From NCBI GenBank assembly GCA_046346665.1, contig JAXMHQ010000040.1:1-41416 (forward strand): a DNA stretch of 41,416 nt, written 5' to 3'. A program made the position numbers and the translations under genes. This document shows positions 16,651-23,788 of this stretch, in pieces. Positions within the stretch are counted from its first letter, which is position 1; every line of letters begins with the position of its first letter. The stretch comes from JAXMHQ01 sp046346665 (lineage in GTDB: Bacteria; Verrucomicrobiota; Verrucomicrobiia; Limisphaerales; JAXMHQ01). A model generated the notes under the pieces. The model was not told the origin of the DNA. It saw only the letters and a program-made list of their open reading frames with translations, and did no database searches.

Positions 16651-19359
16651 ATGCGCCTTCTCGCCTTTCTCATTGCCCTCGCCGCATCCGTTGCGGCGGC
16701 GCGCGCCTCGACGGGCGCCGCGGTTCCCTGGACCGCGGTGGAGGCGGAGGACATGACCAACAACGGCACGGTGTTGGGCCCGCAATACACCGCCAACGTG
16801 GTCGCGTCGGAATCATCCGGACGCAAGTGCGTCCGGCTCGCCGCCACGGGGCAATACGTCGAGTTCAGCGCCCCGGTCGCCGCCAACAGCCTCGTCGTGC
16901 GCTACAGCGTTCCGGATTCGCCGGACGGTGCCGGCACGGATTACACCCTGAGCCTTTACACCAACGGCACCTTCGTCCGGAAAATTTCCGTCACGTCAAA
17001 ATATTCCTGGCAATACGGCGCCTACCCGTTCGCAAACACGCCGGCGTCGGGGTCGCCCCGGAATTTTTACGATGAAGCGCGCGTGATCGGGATTCCGATA
17101 TCGGCGGGGGAGAAAGTTCGGTTGCAGAAGGATGCGGACGACGCGGCTTCGTATTATGTGCTGGACCTGGTGGACCTGGAATTGGTGCCGGCGCCGCTGT
17201 CGGCCCCGTCGAATTCGCTGTCGGTGATGGATTACGGCGCGGGCGGGGCGGGGGTGACGGATGACACGACGGCGTTGTTGAACTGCATATCGGCGGCGGT
17301 GGCGCAGGGCAAGACGGTGTGGCTGCCGGCGGGCACCTACAAGATCACGGGCAGCATCAACCTGCCGTTGAACCTCACCATACAGGGGGCGGGCATGTGG
17401 TACACGACCCTGGCGGGGGACCCGGCGTTGTACGGGACCGCATCGCGGCGGGTGACATTGAACGGGAACGGGAAGAACATTCACCTGTCCGATTTCGCCA
17501 TCCTGGGGAAACTCAATTACCGCAACGACAGCGAGGCGAACGACGGCCTGGGCGGCGCGTTCGGAACGGGTTCGTCGATCCGCCGCGTCTGGGTGGAGCA
17601 CACGAAGACCGGCGCGTGGATTGTGAATTCGCAGGGGTTGACGGTGGAGGACTGCCGGTTTCGCGACACGCTGGCGGACGGGATCAATGCCTGTGTCGGC
17701 ATGCGGTCGACGATCATCACGAACTGCACGGCGCGCGGGACGGGCGACGATTGTTTCGCGTTGTGGCCGGCGACCTACACGGGGCAGACGTACACGCCGG
17801 GGTTGAACGTGATCACGCATTGCACGGGGCAGTTGCCCTACCTGGCGAACGGCGGGGCGATTTACGGCGGCGTCAGCAACCGCGTGGAGGATTGCCTGTT
17901 CCAGGACATGCCGTACGGATGCGGCATCCTGATCAGCACCACATTTCCGGTTGGGGCGAACGTGTTCAGCGGACTGACGGTGGCTCAGCGGAGCGACCTG
18001 GTGCGGTGCGGCGGATACGATCCGGGGTGGGGCTGGCGCGCCGCGCTGCAGTTGGCGCTGGACAACGGGAGCCTGGCGGGAGTCCGGCTGGATCACCTGG
18101 TCCTGACGAACAACGTGTCGGACGGCCTGAGCGTGGTGGCGCCGGGCAGCAGCGTGTCGACCGGGCTGGGGACGCTGTCGAATTCCAGCATGGCGAACGT
18201 GGCGATTTACAATTACGGCCTGGGTGTTTCGGGCCGGCACGGTTTGTGGGCGCGGAACGACACGATCGGAAGCCTCGTGGTGAGCAACTGCGCGGTGAGC
18301 GAGGTCCGGGATGATTCGGCGAACTTCGCGTTCAGCTTTGTGACGAACACGGTTTCCTGGACGGTCCAGGCGATTCCGGCGAACGCGGTGTTCACGGTGG
18401 ACGGGACGAATTACAACTCGGCGCATGTGTTCACCTGGGTGCCGGGCTGGCCGCACAGCGTGGATGCGCCGACGCCGCAGGCGGCGGGGGACGGCGTTCA
18501 GTATGTTTGGAATTCCTGGAGCGACTCGGGCGCGACCGCGCACAGCTTCACGCCGGTGTCCGCCGGGACGCTGACGGCGTCTTTCACGACGCGTTATTTG
18601 CTGGTGACGCAGGTCCTGGGCGGGGGCCAGGCGGGGCCGGCGAGCGGCTGGTTCGACAGCGGCACGACCCTCTTCCTGAACGCCTCGGCGTCGAACGGGT
18701 ATCATTTCTCGGGCTGGACGGGGACCGGCACGGGTGCCTACACGGGGCCGTCGAACCAGGCCTCGGTGGTGCTGAACGGGCCGGTGACCGAGACGGCGGT
18801 GTTTGATCCGGCGACGCGGATTATTTCGCTGAGCGGGGATCTGCTGTTCGGCGGGATCCTGGTCGGGGCCGTGGACAATCGGTGGCTGACGATCAGCAAT
18901 GCGGGGAATTCGACTTTGACGGTGAGCAACATTGACTATCCCGGGGGTTTCAGCGGCGACTGGTCGGGGGCGATTCTTCCGAGCGGCGCGAGCAGCCTGG
19001 CGGTGACATTCTCGCCGCAATCGGCCGGCGATTATGGCGGCAATGTGGTGGTCAATTCGGACGCCACGGGCGGGCAGGGCACGCTGCCGGTATCCGGCAC
19101 GGCTGTGTCGCCCACCGGCGGCACGCCGGCCGCCCCGACGGTCATTGGTGTGCTGGTGCATGGGGATGGATCGGCGACGGTCACCTGCTCGACGACGCCG
19201 GGATTTGTTTATCACCTGGAATACTCGGCGGATCCGGCGCTGGGCGTGTGGAACGCGGTGCCGGGCACGTGGACCAACGCGGCGTCGGCGGCGGTGGACT
19301 TCACAGACCCTGACGCGGGGAATGGGGCGCTGCGATTCTACCGGGTGGCGTCGCCGTGA
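16651..19359 (+). CDS. secreted GH87-like beta-helix glycosidase (putative alpha-1,3-glucanase)
   Basis: The 902-residue product has a signal peptide (MRLLAFLIALAASVAAARA). Then come a CBM35-like module (about 30-180, AVEAEDMTNN...GQYVEFSAP) and a right-handed parallel beta-helix beginning MDYGAGGAGVTDDTTALLNCISAAVAQGKTVWLPAG. In the helix, DTLADGINACVG (near 340) and RGTGDDCFALW (near 360) carry the acidic triad pattern seen in GH87 mycodextranases. Downstream are a bacterial beta-repeat (GYHFSGWTGTG), a choice-of-anchor/ASPM-like domain (about 725-815) and a C-terminal module ending ALRFYRVASP. A TTG nine bases upstream also opens the frame, but the ATG at 16651 fits the signal peptide. It is expected to be secreted or surface-bound. 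GH55 or pectate-lyase-like specificity is the alternative. Confidence 0.85.
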   Translation: MRLLAFLIALAASVAAARASTGAAVPWTAVEAEDMTNNGTVLGPQYTANVVASESSGRKCVRLAATGQYVEFSAPVAANSLVVRYSVPDSPDGAGTDYTLSLYTNGTFVRKISVTSKYSWQYGAYPFANTPASGSPRNFYDEARVIGIPISAGEKVRLQKDADDAASYYVLDLVDLELVPAPLSAPSNSLSVMDYGAGGAGVTDDTTALLNCISAAVAQGKTVWLPAGTYKITGSINLPLNLTIQGAGMWYTTLAGDPALYGTASRRVTLNGNGKNIHLSDFAILGKLNYRNDSEANDGLGGAFGTGSSIRRVWVEHTKTGAWIVNSQGLTVEDCRFRDTLADGINACVGMRSTIITNCTARGTGDDCFALWPATYTGQTYTPGLNVITHCTGQLPYLANGGAIYGGVSNRVEDCLFQDMPYGCGILISTTFPVGANVFSGLTVAQRSDLVRCGGYDPGWGWRAALQLALDNGSLAGVRLDHLVLTNNVSDGLSVVAPGSSVSTGLGTLSNSSMANVAIYNYGLGVSGRHGLWARNDTIGSLVVSNCAVSEVRDDSANFAFSFVTNTVSWTVQAIPANAVFTVDGTNYNSAHVFTWVPGWPHSVDAPTPQAAGDGVQYVWNSWSDSGATAHSFTPVSAGTLTASFTTRYLLVTQVLGGGQAGPASGWFDSGTTLFLNASASNGYHFSGWTGTGTGAYTGPSNQASVVLNGPVTETAVFDPATRIISLSGDLLFGGILVGAVDNRWLTISNAGNSTLTVSNIDYPGGFSGDWSGAILPSGASSLAVTFSPQSAGDYGGNVVVNSDATGGQGTLPVSGTAVSPTGGTPAAPTVIGVLVHGDGSATVTCSTTPGFVYHLEYSADPALGVWNAVPGTWTNAASAAVDFTDPDAGNGALRFYRVASP

Positions 19360-19375
19360 GGGGCCTTTGCCAATG

Positions 19376-19441
19376 GGTTCCGCGATCTCACGATCGCGGC
19401 TGCGGTGAGCGGGCGGATGCCGACGAGGGGGTCGCGGCCGG
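19376..19441. repeat. palindromic repeat, family J (copy 2)
   Basis: CCGCGATC-TCAC-GATCGCGG (19380-19399) is followed by CTGCGG. It continues into GGTGAGCGGGCGGATGCC and GGTCGCGGCCGG, which parallel the sequence at 12019-12058. It begins about 17 bp after a stop codon. Confidence 0.75.
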
Positions 19442-19479
19442 AAATTGCCTTGCCCGGGTCTCCTGACTAAGCTTCCGCG

Positions 19480-20712
19480 ATGATGCCGAATCTCCGATGC
19501 TGTTGGGCAGTGCTGGGACTGCTGGCGGCGGCGGCGCCGTCGCGGGGCGCGGACAAGACGGTGATGGCGTATTACATGCCGTGGTTCACCGCCCGGCCGT
19601 TTCGCGACGAGTGGGGATGGCACTGGACGATGGGGCATTTCGACCCGGACCGCCGCAGCGCATCGGGCCAGCGCGAGATTGCCTCGTGGTATTACCCGCT
19701 GATCGGCCCTTATGATTCCTCCGACCCGGTGGTGCTGGAGTATCACGTGTTGCTGATGAAGCTGGCGGGGATCGACGGGGTGATGGTGGACTGGTATGGG
19801 TCGGCGGATCATTTGGATTACGGGGTGAACAACGAGGCGACGGTGCGGCTTTTTGAATTCACGCGGAAGGCGGGGCTGTCGTTCGCGATCTGTTACGAGG
19901 ACCAGACAATCCAGCATTTGATCGACGACAAGAACCTGGCGCCGGGCGACGCGATCGCGCATGCGCAGGGGGAGATGCGGTATCTGCAGGAGCATTTTTT
20001 TCGGGACCCGAGTTATCTGCGATTGAAGGGGCAGCCGGTGTTGTTGAATTTCGGTCCGCAATATTTTCTGGCGAGCAGCAACTGGGACGCGATTTTTTCG
20101 GTATTGGAGCCGACGAACCGGCCGGCGTTTTTCACGGAGGACAACCGGGTGCCGGCGGGGGCGGGGGCGTTTGACTGGCCGCCGATGTGGATCAGCCAGG
20201 CGCCGGGCACGGGCGGGGTGCTGTCGGGGGCGGCGTTGAAGACCTACCTTGCGGATTTCGAGCAGAAAGCGTCGTCGTGGCCGGCGTTTGTGAGCAGCGC
20301 GTTTGCCCGGTTCCACGACATTTACCAGCGCGCCGGGGTGCGGAATTACTGGGGCTATCTTGGGGACCGCGGCGGGGACACGTTCCGGGAGACGCTGAGT
20401 CACAGCCTGACCAATTCCGCGCCGATCGTGCAATTGGTCACGTGGAACGATTTCGGGGAGGGCACGATGGTGGAGCCGACGGAGGAATTCGGGTGCCGGG
20501 ACCTGGGGATCCTGCAGGATTTCCGGCGTCAATATTTGCAGCCGGGATTCTCGCGCGGGACGAACGATTTGGATCTGGCGATCCGGCTTTACCGGCATCG
20601 GCGTGAGGCGGGGACGAACGCGGCGATGAACGCGGAGCTGGACCGGGTATTTTCGGCGGCGGTGACGGGCGAACTGGGTGAGGCGCGCCGGGGGCTGGAG
20701 AAACTCCGGTAA
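19480..20712 (+). CDS. secreted GH99/GH71-like glycosidase
   Basis: The 410-residue product has a signal peptide (CCWAVLGLLAAAAPSRGAD). Its barrel starts with VMAYYMPWF, then has WHWTMGHFDPDRR, GIDGVMVDWYGS and, towards the C-terminus (about residues 320-335), VTWNDFGEGTMVEPTEE. This arrangement (YYPWF-type first strand, DG(V)xxDWYG, and WNDFxEGTxxEP) is typical of the GH71/GH99 group: alpha-1,3-glucanases and endo-alpha-mannosidase-like enzymes. Specificity within the group cannot be read from the sequence. Lying directly downstream of a GH87-like protein and near GH97, it plausibly belongs to an alpha-glucan-degrading set (inference). It acts outside the cytoplasm. Confidence 0.85.
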   Translation: MMPNLRCCWAVLGLLAAAAPSRGADKTVMAYYMPWFTARPFRDEWGWHWTMGHFDPDRRSASGQREIASWYYPLIGPYDSSDPVVLEYHVLLMKLAGIDGVMVDWYGSADHLDYGVNNEATVRLFEFTRKAGLSFAICYEDQTIQHLIDDKNLAPGDAIAHAQGEMRYLQEHFFRDPSYLRLKGQPVLLNFGPQYFLASSNWDAIFSVLEPTNRPAFFTEDNRVPAGAGAFDWPPMWISQAPGTGGVLSGAALKTYLADFEQKASSWPAFVSSAFARFHDIYQRAGVRNYWGYLGDRGGDTFRETLSHSLTNSAPIVQLVTWNDFGEGTMVEPTEEFGCRDLGILQDFRRQYLQPGFSRGTNDLDLAIRLYRHRREAGTNAAMNAELDRVFSAAVTGELGEARRGLEKLR

Positions 20713-20821
20713 ACTCAGGGAGTTTGCCCGCAGATCCAACAGATCACGCAGAAACGGTTGAAAATGTCGCTGCGCTGTTCGGGTGATTTGTGGGCTGTTT
20801 TTTTCTGCCGCTTAAAAGCAG

Positions 20822-20852
20822 AACGGCCTTCCCGTGAATTGGGAAGGCCGTT
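20822..20852 (-). terminator. strong hairpin between convergent genes
   Basis: A perfect 12-bp stem, AACGGCCTTCCC / GGGAAGGCCGTT with a 7-base loop, lies 22 bp beyond the stop of the minus-strand gene at 20875. On the minus strand it is followed by a second short stem (CTGC/GCAG) and an A-run rather than a classic U-tract. It probably ends transcription of the G8-like gene and may also serve the plus-strand glycosidase gene. Confidence 0.75.
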
Positions 20853-20874
20853 TGCCGAACCCCTCAAAGGGAAG

Positions 20875-22248
20875 TTATGGTTTGGACAGCCGGTAGAACA
20901 CGGCGGCGTTGGCCGGGTTGATGGTGTTGGTCCAGGGGCTGACGGTGCCGCTGCCGGTCGGGCTCCAGCCGTTGGAGGCGAGCCCGTTGGTCTGGCCTTT
21001 GACGCTGTAGCCGGGGTAGGTGGTGCTGTCCCAGGAGAGGATCAGGTTGTTCCCGTTGCGGGTGAAGTTGAGGACCGGGGGCGGTGCGATTCCGGCGGAG
21101 ACGATGGAGCCGGAGGTGAGCAGGTTGTCGGTGAAGCTGGCGCCGGCGGGGTAGGTGATGGAGTCGAACGCACCGTCGTAGCTTGGGGCATTGAACAGTT
21201 TGTAGGTGGTGCCCGGGGTGACGGCGCCGCCGGAGTTCACGACGGTGAGATTGCCGCTGTAGAACAGGGCGGTGCCGGCGTTGGTGAGCAGGGTGATCTG
21301 GTTGGTGCGGGCGAGGTCGAAGATGAGCGTGCCGCTCAGGGTCGGCGTGTTGGTGATGAGAGTGATCGAATTGGCGATCGTGTAGGTGCCGCTGACGGAC
21401 ATGGTGGGGATCTTGATGGTCTTGGTGCCCGCGATGACGCCCGAGCCGTCGAAGCTGATGCTGCCGTAGCCTTTTCCGACGATGTTGCCGTTATTGGTGA
21501 GGCTGCCGCCGAGGCTCCACTGGATGACGTCGGAGATGTTCCAGCCGATGGCGAGGGAGCTGATGGTGACGCTGCCGCCGAAGTAATTCACGCCGAGGGC
21601 GCCGTCGAGGTCCAGGAGCAGTCCGTCGACGAGCGTGTTGCTGGACACGGTGAGATTGAACGAGGAGCAATCCCAGCTGCTGTTGGTGCCGAGCCAGAGG
21701 TTGCCGCCGACAGTGAAGTCGGCGCCCTGCTGGACTTTCACTTTGCCGCTCAGGGTGAGGTTGCCGCCGATGCTCATGGGCTGGGCGCCATAGCCGGGGA
21801 TGTTGCCGTTGTAGAAATCGTAGGCGTTCGTCGTGATGTTGAGGAAGACCAGGTTGAAATAGTCGGTGCGTTTCGCCCAGAAGACGTTCCCCATGTAGAT
21901 CACCGTGCTGCCGGCCGCCGTGGCGTTGAGCGTCTGCAGGTCCTGCGTGCCGTACGCGCCCAGGTTGTCGCCGAGAACGGTCAGGGTCGAATTCGGCGCC
22001 ATCGTCACCGTGCCGCCGCCGTAGATGTAACCGATCGTCTGCGCGCCGTCGACGGTGACGGTGAAGGGGGATTCGACGTCGACGCTGTCGTTGGTGCCGG
22101 GGATGACGCCGCCGGGCCAGGGGGCGTCGGGGACGGTGGACGACCAGTTGCCGCTGCCGGTGGCGGTGATGTCACTGGCGCGGGTTTGCCACGCGCAGGC
22201 GAGTGCGCCCGTCAAGGCGGTGAGGACGAGGAGAGACTTGATTTTCAT
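20875..22248 (-). CDS. secreted G8-like beta-rich protein
   Basis: The 457-residue product has a signal peptide (MKIKSLLVLTALTGALACAWQTRAS). The mature protein starts SDITATGSGNWSSTVPDAPWPGGVIPGTNDSVDVESPFTVTVDG, which resembles the opening of a G8 domain. It continues as repeated beta strands (GGNLTLSGKVKVQQGADFTVGGNLWLGTNS, SGSIVSAG) like a beta-helix or autotransporter-passenger surface. The C-terminal 65 residues (NNLILSWDSTTYPGYSVKGQTNGL...FYRLSKP) match the tail of the GH87-like protein (FYRVASP), a terminal module common in verrucomicrobial secreted proteins. No catalytic residues are recognised. It is probably a surface or extracellular protein. Confidence 0.82.
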   Translation of the reverse strand: MKIKSLLVLTALTGALACAWQTRASDITATGSGNWSSTVPDAPWPGGVIPGTNDSVDVESPFTVTVDGAQTIGYIYGGGTVTMAPNSTLTVLGDNLGAYGTQDLQTLNATAAGSTVIYMGNVFWAKRTDYFNLVFLNITTNAYDFYNGNIPGYGAQPMSIGGNLTLSGKVKVQQGADFTVGGNLWLGTNSSWDCSSFNLTVSSNTLVDGLLLDLDGALGVNYFGGSVTISSLAIGWNISDVIQWSLGGSLTNNGNIVGKGYGSISFDGSGVIAGTKTIKIPTMSVSGTYTIANSITLITNTPTLSGTLIFDLARTNQITLLTNAGTALFYSGNLTVVNSGGAVTPGTTYKLFNAPSYDGAFDSITYPAGASFTDNLLTSGSIVSAGIAPPPVLNFTRNGNNLILSWDSTTYPGYSVKGQTNGLASNGWSPTGSGTVSPWTNTINPANAAVFYRLSKP

Positions 22249-22405
22249 GGAATGGAAACGTGGATTGATCTGGGAGATTCTAATCTGGCGGCGCAGCCGC
22301 GGGGCAACTGGAACTTTACATCAATTTCAACAAGCTTCGCATCGGCGCCGGCAACTCCCTCCCGCTTCACCCGACCGCAATTCCGGTGCGAACGAGGATC
22401 ATGCT

Positions 22406-22450
22406 ACCCGGAGCCGGGTGCGGAAAAAGTCGCATGAAAAGGGGACAGTG
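22406..22450 (+). repeat. hairpin + AGTCGCATGAA box, copy K3
   Basis: A hairpin ACCCGG-AG-CCGGGT (22406-22419) is followed by AGTCGCATGAAAAGGGGACA at 22428-22447, identical over 20 bases to copy K1. It lies upstream of the G8-like gene. The 382-bp gap that holds it also contains the family J repeat and the PEP-CTERM terminator; no gene is seen in it. Confidence 0.75.
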
Positions 22451-22491
22451 CCGGGGGAGGGGCGGCGGGCGTGAGACGCGGCGGGGGGGGG

Positions 22492-22566
22492 TAAGGGGAC
22501 CGCAATCTTGCAGGGGGACCGCAAGGGACGCAGGGGAACCGCAATCTTACGATTGCGGCTACGAGG
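22492..22566. repeat. palindromic repeat, family J (copy 3)
   Basis: The full hairpin CCGCAATC-TTAC-GATTGCGG lies at 22539-22558 and is followed by CTACGA. Two incomplete left halves (GGGGACCGCAATCTTGC and GGGGACCGCAAGGG) precede it. This is an AT-shifted version of the units at 12.1 and 19.4 kb, with compensating changes on both sides of the stem. Confidence 0.75.
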
Positions 22567-22572
22567 GGGGGA

Positions 22573-22611
22573 AAGAAAAACTCCGCAGCGCCGGGAGAGG
22601 TGCTGCGGAGT
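22573..22611 (-). terminator. rho-independent terminator of the PEP-CTERM gene
   Basis: On the minus strand ACTCCGCAGCACC pairs with GGCGCTGCGGAGT, followed by TTTTCTTTC. It lies 20 bp after the stop codon at 22631 and is a typical intrinsic terminator. Confidence 0.9.
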
Positions 22612-22630
22612 GTGGAGCAGGAAACGGGGA

Positions 22631-23314
22631 TCAGAGTTTGCGACGGCGGAGGGCGAGGAGGGCGGCGCCGCCGAGGCCGAGCAGTGCTGCGGAGGTGGGT
22701 TCCGGCGTGGCCACCAGTTCGAGGCTCTGGTAGGTGATGCTGTAGGGAGCGCCGGCGCCGTATTCGGCGGGGTCAAACTCCAGGTTGAACGCCGTGATGG
22801 TGGAGGTGTCGAGCGGCGCGCCGCCGAACTGGTCGGTGAGCGGGCCGTAGATGGTATAGGTGCCGGGGCCGACGTAGGGGCCGTAATTGAGCCAGCCGCC
22901 GCCCGCATTCGCGCCCGACATGTGCACCATGTGCGTGCCGTCCGAGATGTCCAGGTTCGGTCCCAGCCAGAGCCCGGTGTTATCGGGGTGCGCCATGGTG
23001 GTATTGATGGTGAACGTGAGGCGGAATTCATTCGCGCCGGAGGCGTTCAGCGGGGTGGCGAAATCGTAGGCGCCGCTGCCGTAGCCCTGGGCGTCGACCG
23101 TGAAGCCGGACGGGCCGGAGCTGAGCGTGGGGGTGTAGCCCGTGCCGCCGTAGATGATCTGGGATCCGTCCTGGTCCCAGTTGGCGTAGGTGGCGGAGAG
23201 GTTGAAGTTTTGGAAGTCGGCGAGCGACCAGGTTTGGGCCTGCAGCGCGGGCGCTGCCGTGAGACCGCCCAGCACGGCAATCGCCGCCGCAATCCTTTGA
23301 GTGTATTGATTCAT
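22631..23314 (-). CDS. PEP-CTERM sorting-domain protein
   Basis: The 227-residue product has a signal peptide (MNQYTQRIAAAIAVLGGLTAAPALQAQ) and ends in a PEP-CTERM tail: ATPEPTSAALLGLGGAALLALRRRKL, that is the PEP motif near residue 204, a hydrophobic segment and a terminal basic cluster. Such tails are recognised by an exosortase and direct the protein to the cell surface or exopolysaccharide. The mid-region (EFRLTFTINTTMAHPDNTGLWLGPNLDISDG...) is beta-rich and probably a jelly roll; no enzyme motif is seen. A strong terminator follows. No exosortase gene lies in the window. Confidence 0.92.
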   Translation of the reverse strand: MNQYTQRIAAAIAVLGGLTAAPALQAQTWSLADFQNFNLSATYANWDQDGSQIIYGGTGYTPTLSSGPSGFTVDAQGYGSGAYDFATPLNASGANEFRLTFTINTTMAHPDNTGLWLGPNLDISDGTHMVHMSGANAGGGWLNYGPYVGPGTYTIYGPLTDQFGGAPLDTSTITAFNLEFDPAEYGAGAPYSITYQSLELVATPEPTSAALLGLGGAALLALRRRKL

Positions 23315-23474
23315 AAGCCTGCTATCTTGAGTTGGTTTAGGATGAACGATGCGTGATGAAAACCACCGCTTACGAGCCGCACCCGCCCCGGATCTCTGCC
23401 CTCAACGGATTTCTTTCGCGCCCCTGCTTCATTCCCATGGGTCGTTTCAATGGCATCGACCCTAGGTTACAAGG

Positions 23475-23510
23475 ACCCCGGGAATCGGGTAGTCGCATGA
23501 AGTGGGGACA
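23475..23510 (+). repeat. hairpin + AGTCGCATGAA box, copy K4
   Basis: A hairpin ACCCCG-GGAAT-CGGGT (23475-23490) leads directly into AGTCGCATGAAGTGGGGACA (23491-23510), two mismatches from K1/K3. It lies in the 474-bp region between the divergent PEP-CTERM and parE genes, 39 bp before element D. Confidence 0.75.
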
Positions 23511-23549
23511 ATTGGACGCGGGGAGCGGGAAAACTACGGACCCGGGGAG

Positions 23550-23730
23550 TGCGGAATGCGGATTGCGGAGTGCGGAATCCTGGCGGCATGACGGCATCCC
23601 GGCGTGCAGGAGCCGACGTGAGGCTCTAACTTGTCGGGAACTGCGGAATGCGTGAGCCTCCTTGCGTCGGCTTCTGCAAAAGCACGAGGCGAACCGCCAG
23701 GATTCCCACTCCGCATTCCGCACTCCGCAT
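23550..23730 (-). repeat. inverted-arm heptamer element D (copy 2 of the element C family)
   Basis: The left arm at 23550-23587 is four heptamers (TGCGGAA, TGCGGAT, TGCGGAG, TGCGGAA) running into TCCTGGCGG. The right arm at 23693-23730 is complementary (CCGCCAGGATTCC, then CACTCCGCATTCCG-type units). Reverse-complemented, the element lines up with element C through both arms and the core (GGCGGTTCGCCT, GCCGACG, AGGAGGCTCACGC, GTTAGAGCC, ACGTCGGCT). C and D are thus one family in opposite orientation. D lacks about 11 bases present in the C core. The repeat-encoded open frames over it are not called as genes. Confidence 0.9.
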
Positions 23731-23788
23731 TTCTTCAAATTCCATTTGCATCCGCGTCGGCTTTGGTCATCTTGGGTTTTCCTGAATT

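Noticed and set aside
23370..23738. Minus-strand frame over element D
   Set aside because: Same reason: the sequence is made of arm units and the nested palindrome, with no independent coding signal.
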